Assembly (NCBI RefSeq): GCF_003610895.1
Contig: NZ_MCAS01000028.1
Coordinates: 1-64,000 of the forward strand
Source: Paraburkholderia fungorum
Lineage (GTDB): Bacteria > Pseudomonadota > Gammaproteobacteria > Burkholderiales > Burkholderiaceae
Length of the DNA: 64,000 bases
Direction: 5' to 3'
The notes below the pieces were generated by a model, which worked only from the letters and a program-made list of their open reading frames with translations, was not told the origin of the DNA and ran no database searches. The first letter of the stretch is position 1. Each line of letters opens with the position of its first letter. Positions 8,361 through 16,803 of the stretch are shown here, in pieces. Made by a program: the position numbers and the translations under genes.

Positions 8361-9302
8361 ATGAAAATCCTCTTCTACATGCAGCATGCCAACGCCGCCG
8401 CGTGGCTTCACGACTTCGCCCGCGCCCTGCCGGAAGCCGAACTGCGCGAATGGCTGCCGGGCGACACCGAACCCGCGGACTTCGCGGTCGTATGGCGGCC
8501 GCCGCGCGAGATGCTGGCCGGCCGCGACGATCTGCGCGCAATCTTCAATCTCGGCGCGGGCGTCGATGCGATCCTCGCGCTCGAGCACGAACACCCCGGC
8601 ACGCTGCCGCGCAATGCCCGGCTGATCCGGCTCGAAGACAGCGGCATGGCCCTGCAGATGGCCGAATATGTGACGCACGCCGTGCTGCGCTACCTGCGCC
8701 GTTTCGACGAATATCAGACGCTGCAAGGCGAACGCCGCTGGGAGGTGCTCGATCCGCACCCACGCGAGACCTTCACCGTTGGCGTGCTCGGCCTCGGTGT
8801 GCTCGGTGCACATGTCGCGCAAGCGGTCGCGGCGTTCGGCATGCCGGTGCGCGGATATAGCCGCAGTGCACGGCAAATCGACGGCATCACGACCTTTGCC
8901 GGCGAGGCGCAGTTCGACGCGTTTCTCGACGGCGTGAAGGTGCTGGTGAATCTGCTGCCGCATACGCCGGATACGGGTGACGTGTTGAACCGCCGCACGT
9001 TCTCGAAGCTCGCGCAAGGTGCGTATCTGATCAACGTCGCGCGCGGCGGGCATCTGGTCGAGCAGGATCTGCTCGAAGCGCTCGCCAGCGGCCAGCTCGC
9101 CGCCGCGACGCTGGACGTGTTCCGCGAAGAACCGTTGCCGCCCGATCATCTGTTCTGGCGTGAGCCGCGCATTACGATTACGCCGCACGTGTCCGCGCTC
9201 ACCTTGCGCGAAGAGAGCGTCGCGCAGGTCGCACAAAAAATGGTGGCGCTGATGCATGGCGAAACGGTGAGCGGCGTAGTCGATATCGAACGTGGATACT
9301 GA
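8361..9302 (+). CDS. ghrA: Glyoxylate/hydroxypyruvate reductase A
   Basis: A D-2-hydroxyacid dehydrogenase (313 residues) that reduces glyoxylate to glycolate and hydroxypyruvate to glycerate with NAD(P)H. The Rossmann motif GLGVLG is at 144-149, and the catalytic residues R228 (NVARGG), E257 (FREEPL) and H276 (TPHVSA) are all present. It closely follows the GhrA/YcdW pattern rather than GhrB. It may be the first gene of the rightward run that continues with HMG-CoA lyase 84 bases downstream. Confidence 0.92.
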   Translation: MKILFYMQHANAAAWLHDFARALPEAELREWLPGDTEPADFAVVWRPPREMLAGRDDLRAIFNLGAGVDAILALEHEHPGTLPRNARLIRLEDSGMALQMAEYVTHAVLRYLRRFDEYQTLQGERRWEVLDPHPRETFTVGVLGLGVLGAHVAQAVAAFGMPVRGYSRSARQIDGITTFAGEAQFDAFLDGVKVLVNLLPHTPDTGDVLNRRTFSKLAQGAYLINVARGGHLVEQDLLEALASGQLAAATLDVFREEPLPPDHLFWREPRITITPHVSALTLREESVAQVAQKMVALMHGETVSGVVDIERGY

Positions 9303-9335
9303 GCATGGTGGATACGAAGCGCGGATACTGAACGC
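9291..9335 (+). repeat. Degenerate tandem repeat spanning ghrA stop codon
   Basis: Three degenerate copies of YGYGGATAC(TGA) at 9291-9306, 9307-9319 and 9320-9335. The first copy contains the last codons and TGA stop of ghrA. Confidence 0.65.
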
Positions 9336-9386
9336 AGGCATCGAGCGCGGGTTTGAGCACCATCACCGAAACATAGGAGACACATC

Positions 9387-10313
9387 ATGGCCTTGCCCCA
9401 GCACGTCAAAATCGTCGAAGTCGGTCCGCGTGACGGACTGCAGAACGAGAAAGAATTCGTCCCCACCGCGATCAAGATCGAGTTGATCAACCGCTTGTCG
9501 GCGGCGGGCTTTCGCAACGTCGAAGCCGCTTCGTTCGTCTCGCCGAAATGGGTGCCGCAGATGGCCGACGGCGCCGACGTGATGGCCGGCATCGAGCGCC
9601 GGGCAGGCACGATCTACTCGGTGTTGACGCCGAACCTGCGCGGCTTCGAAGGCGCGCTCGCCGCGCGCGCCGACGAGATCGTGATCTTCGGTGCGGCCAG
9701 CGAAGCGTTCTCGCAGAAGAACATCAATTGCAGCATCGCGGAAAGTATCGATCGATTCGCGCCGGTCGCACAGGCCGCGAAGGAACACGGTCTGCGAATT
9801 CGCGGCAGCGTGTCGTGCGCGCTCGGCTGTCCGTATCAAGGCGAAGTGCCGATCGCGTCGGTGGTCGATGTGGTCGAGCGTTTCGCGGCGCTCGGCTGCG
9901 ACGAGATCGACATCGCGGATACGATCGGCGTCGGCACGCCGAAGCGCACACGCGAAGTGTTCGAGGCGCTCACCACGGTGTTCCCGCGTGAACGTTTGTC
10001 GGGGCACTTCCACGACACCTACGGTCAGGCGCTCGCGAACATCTACGCCGCGTTGCAGGAAGGTATCGAGATCTATCACGCGTCGGTGGCTGGGCTCGGC
10101 GGCTGTCCGTATGCAAAGGGCGCAACCGGCAACGTCGCGACCGAAGACGTGCTGTACCTGATGAACGGTCTCGGCATCGAGACCGGCATCGATCTCGCGC
10201 AAGTGGTCGCGATCGGCGATTTCATTTCGACGTCGATTGGCCGGCCGAACGTATCGCGCGCCGGCAAGGCGTTGCTTGCCAAAGCGCGCAGCGAACAGGC
10301 CAACTGCGTTTGA
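9387..10313 (+). CDS. mvaB: Hydroxymethylglutaryl-CoA lyase
   Basis: A 308-residue TIM-barrel lyase that splits HMG-CoA into acetyl-CoA and acetoacetate in leucine catabolism. Visible signatures are VEVGPRDGLQNEKE at the N terminus (catalytic R and metal-binding D) and GLGGCPYAKGATGNVATED with the catalytic cysteine near residue 240. GGAG lies 8 bases before the ATG. The rest of the leucine pathway (liu/mcc genes) is not in the window. The YbaK-like gene follows 39 bases later. Confidence 0.95.
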   Translation: MALPQHVKIVEVGPRDGLQNEKEFVPTAIKIELINRLSAAGFRNVEAASFVSPKWVPQMADGADVMAGIERRAGTIYSVLTPNLRGFEGALAARADEIVIFGAASEAFSQKNINCSIAESIDRFAPVAQAAKEHGLRIRGSVSCALGCPYQGEVPIASVVDVVERFAALGCDEIDIADTIGVGTPKRTREVFEALTTVFPRERLSGHFHDTYGQALANIYAALQEGIEIYHASVAGLGGCPYAKGATGNVATEDVLYLMNGLGIETGIDLAQVVAIGDFISTSIGRPNVSRAGKALLAKARSEQANCV

Positions 10314-10352
10314 CGCCTGCAATCGACCGCCATCCATTCAGGACATAGAACA

Positions 10353-10874
10353 ATGACGGACCACGCTTCTCTCGAATCCGACGATCTCGCTGCCTTGCCC
10401 GATTCCGCGCGCCGCGTCGCGCAGTTGTTGCGCGAGCGCGGCCACGCAGGCCGGATCGTGATGCTGCCGGAAACCGGCAAGACTTCCGCCGAAGCCGCCG
10501 CCGGCCTCGGCTGCTCGGTTGCGCAGATCGCCAAGTCGATTCTGTTTCGCCGCCGCGAAGATGACGCGCCGGTCCTGGTCGTCGCGAGCGGCGCGAATCG
10601 CGTCGACGAAAAGAAAGTCGCGGCGCAAGTCGGCGAAATCGGCCGCGCGGACGCGAAGTTCGTGCGCGAGAAAACCGGCTACGCAATCGGCGGCGTGTGC
10701 CCGATCGGTCACGCGACGGAACCCGTCACGCTGATCGATGCCGATCTGCTGGCGCTCGACAGTCTGTGGGCGGCCGCAGGTCATCCGCATGCCGTGTTCA
10801 ACCTGACGGCGCAGGAACTGATTACGTTGACAGGTGCACCCGTGATCGACGTGGCGCTGCGCGAGACGGCGTGA
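10353..10874 (+). CDS. YbaK/EbsC-family aminoacyl-tRNA deacylase
   Basis: A 173-residue single-domain member of the YbaK/prolyl-tRNA editing family, which hydrolyses mischarged aminoacyl-tRNAs in trans. Seen are the core GCSVAQIAKSILFRR (with the conserved lysine), VASGANRVDEKKVA, and the late GYAIGGVCPIGH loop. Specificity (Cys-tRNA-Pro, Ala-tRNA-Pro or other) cannot be assigned. It sits four bases before the DUF1289 gene in the same probable operon. Confidence 0.9.
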   Translation: MTDHASLESDDLAALPDSARRVAQLLRERGHAGRIVMLPETGKTSAEAAAGLGCSVAQIAKSILFRRREDDAPVLVVASGANRVDEKKVAAQVGEIGRADAKFVREKTGYAIGGVCPIGHATEPVTLIDADLLALDSLWAAAGHPHAVFNLTAQELITLTGAPVIDVALRETA

Positions 10875-10878
10875 CGCG

Positions 10879-11106
10879 ATGACAGCAGGCATCGATAGCG
10901 AAGACGACGAGGCCGCCGTGCCGTCACCCTGCATCAGCGTGTGCAGGATGGACGCCTCGACCGGCTGGTGCGAAGGCTGCTTGCGCACCATCGACGAAAT
11001 CGCCGGCTGGTCGCTGTTCGACGACGACGCGAAGCGCGCGGTCTGGAACGCGATCGAGGAACGCCACGTGGAGTTCATGGCGCGGCAGGCAAAGGTCCAA
11101 CGATGA
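10879..11106 (+). CDS. DUF1289 small cysteine-rich protein
   Basis: A 75-residue member of the DUF1289 family; function unknown. The family core is clear: SPCISVCRMD, then WCEGCLRTIDEIAGWS and a terminal WNAIEER helix. The four cysteines (C-x3-C and C-x2-C) could hold a metal (inference). It starts four bases after the YbaK-like gene and its TGA overlaps the next ATG (ATGA), so it is likely cotranslated with the MaoC-domain gene. Confidence 0.9.
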   Translation: MTAGIDSEDDEAAVPSPCISVCRMDASTGWCEGCLRTIDEIAGWSLFDDDAKRAVWNAIEERHVEFMARQAKVQR

Positions 11107-11600
11107 AGCCCACGCCTCGCGTCGTGACGATCGGCGAGACGTTCAGCTCGACGCTCGAACTCTCGGCGGAATCGGTGAAATCGTTCGCCACGCTCGTCAA
11201 CGACCTCAATCCGTTGCATCACGACGACGCGTATGCCGCGCAAAGCCGCTTCGGCGGGTTGATCGCGTCGGGCACGCAGCCCACCGCGCATTTCATGGCG
11301 CTGCTGGCCACGCATTTCTCGACCTACGCGCAGCCGCTCGGACTCGAATTCGATATCAAGCTGAAAAAAGCGGTGCACGCAAGCGATACGCTGACGATCA
11401 CCTGGCGCGTGCGCGACGCTTACTGGAAACCGAGTCTGAACGGCGATCTGACGCATCTCGAAGGAAGCGTGGTGAATCAGCGTGGCGAGACGATGCTGAC
11501 CGGCACGTCGACCATTCTCGTAATGGCGAAACCCGAAGCGTCGGCGAATTCAGGCGTGGATGCAGACACAAACACAAGCGCGAACACAGGCGCCGCATGA
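11103..11600 (+). CDS. MaoC-domain (R)-hydratase-like protein
   Basis: A 165-residue single hot-dog protein of the MaoC dehydratase family. The hydratase motif appears as NDLNPLHHDDAYAAQSRFGG followed by IASGTQP, which in the family positions a catalytic Asp/His pair for hydration of 2-enoyl-CoA. The C-terminal 20 residues are low-complexity. The start is set by the ATGA overlap with DUF1289; the end overlaps the next gene in the same way. The substrate is not determined by context. Confidence 0.85.
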   Translation: MKPTPRVVTIGETFSSTLELSAESVKSFATLVNDLNPLHHDDAYAAQSRFGGLIASGTQPTAHFMALLATHFSTYAQPLGLEFDIKLKKAVHASDTLTITWRVRDAYWKPSLNGDLTHLEGSVVNQRGETMLTGTSTILVMAKPEASANSGVDADTNTSANTGAA

Positions 11601-12517
11601 TCACGCTACCGGAATCGATCCGAGTCTTCGAACGCGGCTGGCTTTCGTCGAACAACGTGCTGCTGGTTGACGACACCTGTGCCGCGCTCGTCGATACCGG
11701 TTACGCGACGCACGCACCGCAAACTGTCGCGCTGGTGAAGCAAACGCTCGGCGCGCGGCCACTCGATCTGATCGTCAACACGCATCTGCATTCGGATCAC
11801 TGCGGCGGCAACGCGCTCTTGCAGTCGACATGGCCGTGCCGTACCGCGATTCCCGCATCGGAAGCCGACGCGGTGCGCAACTGGGACGAAACCCGTCTGA
11901 CGTTTCGCGCCACCGGCCAGCACTGCGAGCGCTTCACTTTCACTGAGACGATCGCGCCCGGGGCGCAACTGCGGCTCGGCGCGCTCGACTGGCAAGTGCT
12001 CGGTGCGCCGGGCCACGATCCGCATTCGTTGATGCTGTATTGCGCGGACGAGCGCATCCTGATCAGCGCGGACGCGCTGTGGGAAAACGGCTTTGGCGTG
12101 ATTTTTCCGGAACTGGAAGGTGAAAGCGGTTTCGCCGAAGAACAGGCGGTTCTCGAAGCCATCGCGAAGCTCGACGTGCGGCTCGTGATTCCCGGCCATG
12201 GTTCGCCCTTCACGAGCGTCGAGCAGGCGCTTGAACGGGCGTTTTCACGCGTCGCGTGGCTACGGGCCGATCCGGCGCGTAATGCAAAGAATGCGTTGAA
12301 GGTGCTGATCGTGTTCAAGCTGCTCGAGGTTCGATCGATGAGCTTCGTCACCCTGTTGCGAATGCTCGACGATGCCGCCGTGATGCACGCCGCCGCATCG
12401 ATGCTCAAGCCGCGCGGTGAATGGTCCACGTTGGTGCATACGATCGTTGAGGAGTTAGCGGCTAAAAACGGGCCACTGGAAATCGACGGCGAGCGCATCG
12501 TCGCGCGCCCGGGTTGA
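11597..12517 (+). CDS. Metallo-beta-lactamase-fold hydrolase
   Basis: A 306-residue MBL-fold hydrolase. The zinc motif is H63-x-H65-x-D67-H68 (NTHLHSDHCGG), with a further histidine in GAPGHDPHS and the late VIPGHGSP block. The C-terminal 90 residues form a helical extension seen in glyoxalase-II-like hydrolases of this family. No specific substrate can be assigned. It closes the run of ATGA-coupled genes. Confidence 0.88.
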   Translation: MITLPESIRVFERGWLSSNNVLLVDDTCAALVDTGYATHAPQTVALVKQTLGARPLDLIVNTHLHSDHCGGNALLQSTWPCRTAIPASEADAVRNWDETRLTFRATGQHCERFTFTETIAPGAQLRLGALDWQVLGAPGHDPHSLMLYCADERILISADALWENGFGVIFPELEGESGFAEEQAVLEAIAKLDVRLVIPGHGSPFTSVEQALERAFSRVAWLRADPARNAKNALKVLIVFKLLEVRSMSFVTLLRMLDDAAVMHAAASMLKPRGEWSTLVHTIVEELAAKNGPLEIDGERIVARPG

Positions 12518-12893
12518 CGTGTCAGCGACACGCGCGGAGCAGCCATCAGAGCTGGCAGAAGACAGTCGGCAGGCCACGCACGGTACGTAAACCGCCAAAA
12601 TCGTCGCCACAAAAAGAAAGCCGCTCGACCATCATGAATGGCGAGCGGCGGAAATTCTGTCGGACGTGATCAGCGTCGGTACGAATGATACGCGTGCGGG
12701 TTTTTTGACCGCATCGGTGATTTCCCTACAGAAGCTTGACGCCGCCTTTTAAACCCGCATACAGACCTCGCTACGAAACACCGTAGTCGCGCGAGCCGCA
12801 TGTCATTGATCCGTCGATACGAACAATGCAGCGCGCTTTTGCTCCGGAATCCGTACGATTGTCTGTGGATGCTTCGGTACCGCGGTCATGACA
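12518..12893. other. Convergent intergenic region
   Basis: About 375 bases between the MBL hydrolase and the leftward EamA gene. It holds a small hairpin CGTGTC/GACACG (12519-12533) just after the hydrolase stop and the terminator at 12611-12650. Nothing coding is visible in 12651-12893. Confidence 0.5.
12611..12650 (-). terminator. Terminator-like hairpin, leftward
   Basis: CCGCTCG (12621-12627) pairs with CGAGCGG (12642-12648), extended by CCAT/ATGG. Read leftward it is followed by CTTTCTTTTTG, suiting termination of the EamA gene, although it lies some 245 bases past that stop codon. Confidence 0.5.
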
Positions 12894-13793
12894 TCAGGTC
12901 GAGGACAGGCGTTTCTGCGGCACGATCCGCCAGCCGAGATTCACGCCGGCTGCCGCGAGCAGGATCAGCACCGCGCCGAGCACCTGAATCCAGGCGAGCG
13001 TCTGTCCGAACGCAACCCGGTCGACGATGATCGCCACCACGGGATAGATGAACGACAACGCACCCGTCATCGAGGTCGGCAGCTTCTGGATCGCGCCGTA
13101 GAGCAGCACATACATGAGCCCGGTATTGACGACGCCGAGCACGATCAATTCAAGCCATTGCACGCCGCTAGCCGGCAGCGCATCGAAGCGCACGAACGGC
13201 GCGAGCATCACGACGCCGAGCGACACCTGGATCAACGCGATCAGATGTGGCGGCGTGCCCTTCAGGCGCTTCGTGATGATCGACGACACCGCGTACATTG
13301 CCGCCGCACCCACCGCATAGGCGACCCCGACCAGATAATGACCCGGCACCGCCAACACGGCCGGCTCGACCTTCACCACGAATACGAGGCCGACAAACGC
13401 GATCGCGAGCCAGGCCACGGTCGACGCGCTGATCCGCTCGCGAAACACCAGTGCGCCGAGCGCGACCAGCATGAACGGCTGCGTGTTGTAGACGGCGGTT
13501 GCCATCGAGATCGAAGCGCGTGAATAGGCCGCGAACAGCAACACCCAGTTGATGACGATCGCCGCGCCGCCAAGCAGCGCGAGGCCGAGCATCTTCCACG
13601 AAAAGAGCTTGCGCCTGAACAGGCCGAGCACGGCGCACACGAGCGCGAGCGTCGCGCCGCCGAAGATGCAGCGAAAGAACACCACATTGAACGGGCTCTG
13701 CTGCGACGACACCACCAGCCAGCCGATGGTGCCGGACATCAGCATGGCCATGGTCATTTCCGCCGCGCCGCGGCGAATCTCATTTGACGCCAT
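12894..13793 (-). CDS. EamA/DMT-superfamily transporter
   Basis: A 299-residue membrane protein with the two-EamA-domain, ten-helix pattern of the drug/metabolite transporter superfamily (for example hydrophobic segments at about 11-30, 37-57, 70-90 and 98-115). Members export amino acids or other metabolites. GAGGA lies seven bases before the ATG. It is divergent from an Lrp-type regulator 114 bases away, a pairing typical of amino-acid exporters controlled by their substrate; the substrate here is unknown. Confidence 0.88.
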   Translation of the reverse strand: MASNEIRRGAAEMTMAMLMSGTIGWLVVSSQQSPFNVVFFRCIFGGATLALVCAVLGLFRRKLFSWKMLGLALLGGAAIVINWVLLFAAYSRASISMATAVYNTQPFMLVALGALVFRERISASTVAWLAIAFVGLVFVVKVEPAVLAVPGHYLVGVAYAVGAAAMYAVSSIITKRLKGTPPHLIALIQVSLGVVMLAPFVRFDALPASGVQWLELIVLGVVNTGLMYVLLYGAIQKLPTSMTGALSFIYPVVAIIVDRVAFGQTLAWIQVLGAVLILLAAAGVNLGWRIVPQKRLSST

Positions 13794-13907
13794 GATTTGA
13801 TCCTCGAATGGATTTCTGCATGAGAAGCAGTGTAATTAATCCGACCACCCGAATACATGGCTAAACTTAAGTGCTACCGCGAAGGAACCTAATAATCGAA
13901 GGCCATC

Positions 13908-14378
13908 ATGACCAAACGCCTTGCTCCCGCCATGCCCGCGACACTCGATGAAACCGACCGCGCGCTGCTCGCCGCGCTGGCGGCGGACGCCCGCCAGCCG
14001 GTTAGCGACCTGGCGCGTCTGGTCGGCCTTTCCGCACCGAGTACGGCCGAACGCATCCGACGGCTCGAAGCGCAAGGCGTGATTGAGCGCTTCACCGTGC
14101 AGATCGATCCGCGCGCGCTCGGCTTCACGTTGCAGGCCATTGTGCGCGTGAAGCCCCTGCCCGGACAATTGCATCTGGTGGAAGACGTGATCCGGCGGAT
14201 TCCGGAGTTTGTCGAATGCGACAAGGTGACGGGCGACGATTGCTTCGTCTGCCGCCTCTATCTGCATTCGATCGAGCAGCTCGATGAAATTCTCTCGAAG
14301 GTCACCGAGCGCGCGGAGACGAGCACCGCGATCATCAAGTCGACGCCGGTCGCGCGCCGCTTGCCGCCGCTAGGCTGA
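13908..14378 (+). CDS. Lrp/AsnC-family transcriptional regulator
   Basis: A 156-residue Lrp-type regulator. The N-terminal helix-turn-helix covers about residues 14-60 (LDETDRALLAALAADARQ..VSDLARLVGLSAPSTAERIRRLE) and the C-terminal ligand-binding RAM domain about 75-150. GAAGG precedes the ATG by about five bases. Divergent from the EamA exporter, which it probably controls (inference). Confidence 0.92.
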   Translation: MTKRLAPAMPATLDETDRALLAALAADARQPVSDLARLVGLSAPSTAERIRRLEAQGVIERFTVQIDPRALGFTLQAIVRVKPLPGQLHLVEDVIRRIPEFVECDKVTGDDCFVCRLYLHSIEQLDEILSKVTERAETSTAIIKSTPVARRLPPLG

Positions 14379-14499
14379 GCCGGACGCGCGGCGGCACGAA
14401 CACGCTGCCGCGCCGTCGCCGGCACTGCCGCCTCACTCACGCGCGATTGAAATGCCATCGCCTTGCGTCAGAAACGCTGCGCTTCACCGGCTTACTGAC

Positions 14500-15390
14500 T
14501 TACTGTTCGACCGCTTCGAAGAACGACAGCATCTCAGTCACCAGCTCGTCCGGCGCCTCTTCAGGAATGTAGTGCCCACACGGTATTGAACGGCCGCTCA
14601 CGTCGCGCGCGACGTGCCGCCATTCCGCCAGCGCGTCGAAGCATTTTTCGATCACACCCTTGTCGCCCCACAGCACGCGCAGCGGACAACCGATCTTGTG
14701 GCCGCGCTCAATATCGGCTCGATCGTGTTCGAGATCGATGCTCGCGGAGGCCCGGTAATCCTCGCACATCGCATGCACGGCGCCGGGTTGCGCCAGCGCG
14801 CGGCGATACGCGTCGAGCGCTTCGGGCGCGAACGTCGCCAGGCCCGCGTGACGGCTACCCATCACCGCATCGACATAAGCGGCCGGGTTAGCGCCGATCA
14901 GCGTTTCCGGCAACGGCTCGGGCTGGATCAGGAAGAACCAGTGGAAGTAATGCGTCGCGAAGGCGCGGTCGGTGGCCTCGTACATCGCGAGCGTCGGCGC
15001 AATGTCGAGCAGCATCAAACGCTCGACAGCGTCGGCATGATCGAGCGCCATGCGGTGCGCCACCCGGGCGCCGCGATCGTGAGCGCACACCAGGAAACGT
15101 TCGAAGCCGAAGTGGCGCATCACGGCAACCTGATCGGCCGCCATCGCGCGTTTCGAATAGGGTGTGTGGTGGGCGTCGCTGGGCGGTTTGCCCGAAGCGC
15201 CGTAGCCGCGCAAGTCGGTGGCGATGACGGTGAAGTGCTGCGCCAGTTGCGCGGCGCACCGTTGCCAGATCAGATGCGACTCAGGATGACCGTGCAACAA
15301 CAGAAGGGGCGGCCCCGCTCCGCCCTTCACTCCGAAAATATCGACGTCGCCCACGGCGACGCGAAAGGGCGCGAAATCCTCGAAGGCCAT
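14500..15390 (-). CDS. Alpha/beta hydrolase, fluoroacetate dehalogenase type
   Basis: A 296-residue alpha/beta hydrolase with every residue known to matter in fluoroacetate dehalogenases: nucleophile D105 with R106 and R109 (AHDRGAR), acid D129 (LLDI), the fluoride pocket H150-W151 and Y212, and catalytic H273 (CGHYIPEEAP). The oxyanion region HGHPESHLIW is also typical. The order and spacing follow the family. It would hydrolyse C-F or C-Cl bonds of haloacetates; epoxide hydrolases share D but not the HW/Y set. Monocistronic, minus strand, divergent from the nitronate monooxygenase-like gene. Confidence 0.82.
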   Translation of the reverse strand: MAFEDFAPFRVAVGDVDIFGVKGGAGPPLLLLHGHPESHLIWQRCAAQLAQHFTVIATDLRGYGASGKPPSDAHHTPYSKRAMAADQVAVMRHFGFERFLVCAHDRGARVAHRMALDHADAVERLMLLDIAPTLAMYEATDRAFATHYFHWFFLIQPEPLPETLIGANPAAYVDAVMGSRHAGLATFAPEALDAYRRALAQPGAVHAMCEDYRASASIDLEHDRADIERGHKIGCPLRVLWGDKGVIEKCFDALAEWRHVARDVSGRSIPCGHYIPEEAPDELVTEMLSFFEAVEQ

Positions 15391-15527
15391 AGCAGGTCTC
15401 TTGTCGTTTGGGAGTCAAAGCATTGTAGGAGCGCAATGTGTCCGTGCGCAGTGTGATAGCCCACGCAAGCATAGAACCTGAACACTCCTTCCAACTGTTC
15501 AAAACTGCAGGGCGCGGCGGCTTCGCC

Positions 15528-15546
15528 TATAATCGAACGATCGTTC
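15528..15546 (+). promoter_or_regulatory. -10 box with overlapping palindrome
   Basis: TATAAT (15528-15533) is followed at once by the perfect 12-bp palindrome GAACGATCGTTC (15535-15546), the layout expected of a repressor site over a transcription start. It lies about 190 bases ahead of the nitronate monooxygenase-like gene. No good -35 box is visible. Confidence 0.4.
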
Positions 15547-15733
15547 TTAAATTTTTGAGCGAGTGTGGCAACCGCGCGGCACACGCGTGGCAAACACCTG
15601 GCAAACGCGTAGCGAGATCGTGGTGGCTGCACGACGCTGGTCAGTCTCGACGCACCCCAGGCCATGTGCCGCTAAACTCATTATCGCCGGGCGCTCTACG
15701 CCGCACCGGTCCGCTTATCTGGAGACTCGCACC

Positions 15734-16693
15734 ATGGCATTGCCCGCCGTCCTGCAAAAACTCGCGCTGCCTGTCGTCGCTTCGCCGATGTTCATCGTCA
15801 GCTATCCCGAACTCGTGTTGGCTCAATGTAAGGCCGGCATTGTCGGCTCGTTCCCCGCGTTGAATGCCCGCCCGGCCGAACTGCTCGACGAATGGCTCAC
15901 GCAGATTCAGGCACAGCTTGCCGAGCACAAGGCGGCTCATCCCGACGCGATCATCGGACCGATCGCCGTCAACCAGATCGTTCATCAGTCGAATACGCGG
16001 CTCGAGCACGACGTGCGTGTGTGCGTCGAGCACAAGGTACCGATCTTCATCACCAGCCTGCGCGCGCCGGCACGTGAAATCGTCGACGCGGTGCACAGCT
16101 ACGGCGGCATCGTGCTGCACGACGTGATCAATCTTCGGCATGCGCAGAAGGCGTTGGAAGCGGGCGTCGACGGGCTGATCCTGGTGGCGTCGGGTGCCGG
16201 CGGCCATGCGGGCACGACCTCGCCGTTCGCGCTGGTCGGCGAAGTGCGGCGCATGTTCGACGGCCCGATCGTGCTGTCCGGCTCCATCGCCAACGGCGGC
16301 TCGATTCTCGCCGCGCAGGCCATGGGCGCGGACCTCGCCTACATGGGCACGCGTTTCATCGCGACCCGGGAAGCGCACGCGGTCGACAGCTACAAGCAGG
16401 CGATCGTCAATTCCACGGCGTCGGACATCATCTACACGAACCTGTTCACCGGCGTGCACGGCAACTACATCCGCGAAAGTATCGTGAACGCGGGGCTGGA
16501 CCCGGACGCGCTGCCCGAATCGGACAAGACCGCCATGAACTTCGGCAGCGACAAGGCGAAGGCGTGGAAGGACATCTGGGGCGCAGGCCAGGGCGTCGGC
16601 CTGATGGACGACGTGCCGAGTGTCGACGAACTGGTTCAGCGTTTGACGAAGGAATATAACGACGCGAAAGCGCGGCTCGGTATCGGGCGATAA
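15734..16693 (+). CDS. Nitronate monooxygenase-family flavoprotein
   Basis: A 319-residue FMN-dependent TIM-barrel protein of the 2-nitropropane dioxygenase/nitronate monooxygenase family. Seen are PMFIVSYPELVLAQCKAGIVGSFPAL at the N terminus, the flavin loop ASGAGGHAGTTSPFALV, and LSGSIANGGSILAAQAMGADLAYMGTRF. It could oxidise propionate-3-nitronate or act as an enoyl reductase-like flavoprotein. GGAG about 10 bases before the ATG at 15734 sets the start; longer in-frame upstream sequence is non-homologous. Confidence 0.9.
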   Translation: MALPAVLQKLALPVVASPMFIVSYPELVLAQCKAGIVGSFPALNARPAELLDEWLTQIQAQLAEHKAAHPDAIIGPIAVNQIVHQSNTRLEHDVRVCVEHKVPIFITSLRAPAREIVDAVHSYGGIVLHDVINLRHAQKALEAGVDGLILVASGAGGHAGTTSPFALVGEVRRMFDGPIVLSGSIANGGSILAAQAMGADLAYMGTRFIATREAHAVDSYKQAIVNSTASDIIYTNLFTGVHGNYIRESIVNAGLDPDALPESDKTAMNFGSDKAKAWKDIWGAGQGVGLMDDVPSVDELVQRLTKEYNDAKARLGIGR

Positions 16694-16744
16694 GGCGCGA
16701 TAAGGCGCGGTAAGGTGCGATAAGGCGCGATACGGCACGGTAAC
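16685..16744 (+). repeat. 10-bp tandem repeat spanning a stop codon
   Basis: About six imperfect decamers of the form GCGCGATAAG (variants GCGCGGTAAG, GTGCGATAAG, GCGCGATACG, GCACGGTAAC). The first copy contains the CGA TAA end of the nitronate monooxygenase-like gene. A 10-bp period puts the repeated TAA in changing frames. Confidence 0.85.
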
Positions 16745-16803
16745 GGGCATGGCGGCCGTAACGAACTGCAGGACGCGCCGCCCGGCATAGCCGGGCAACG
16801 CGC

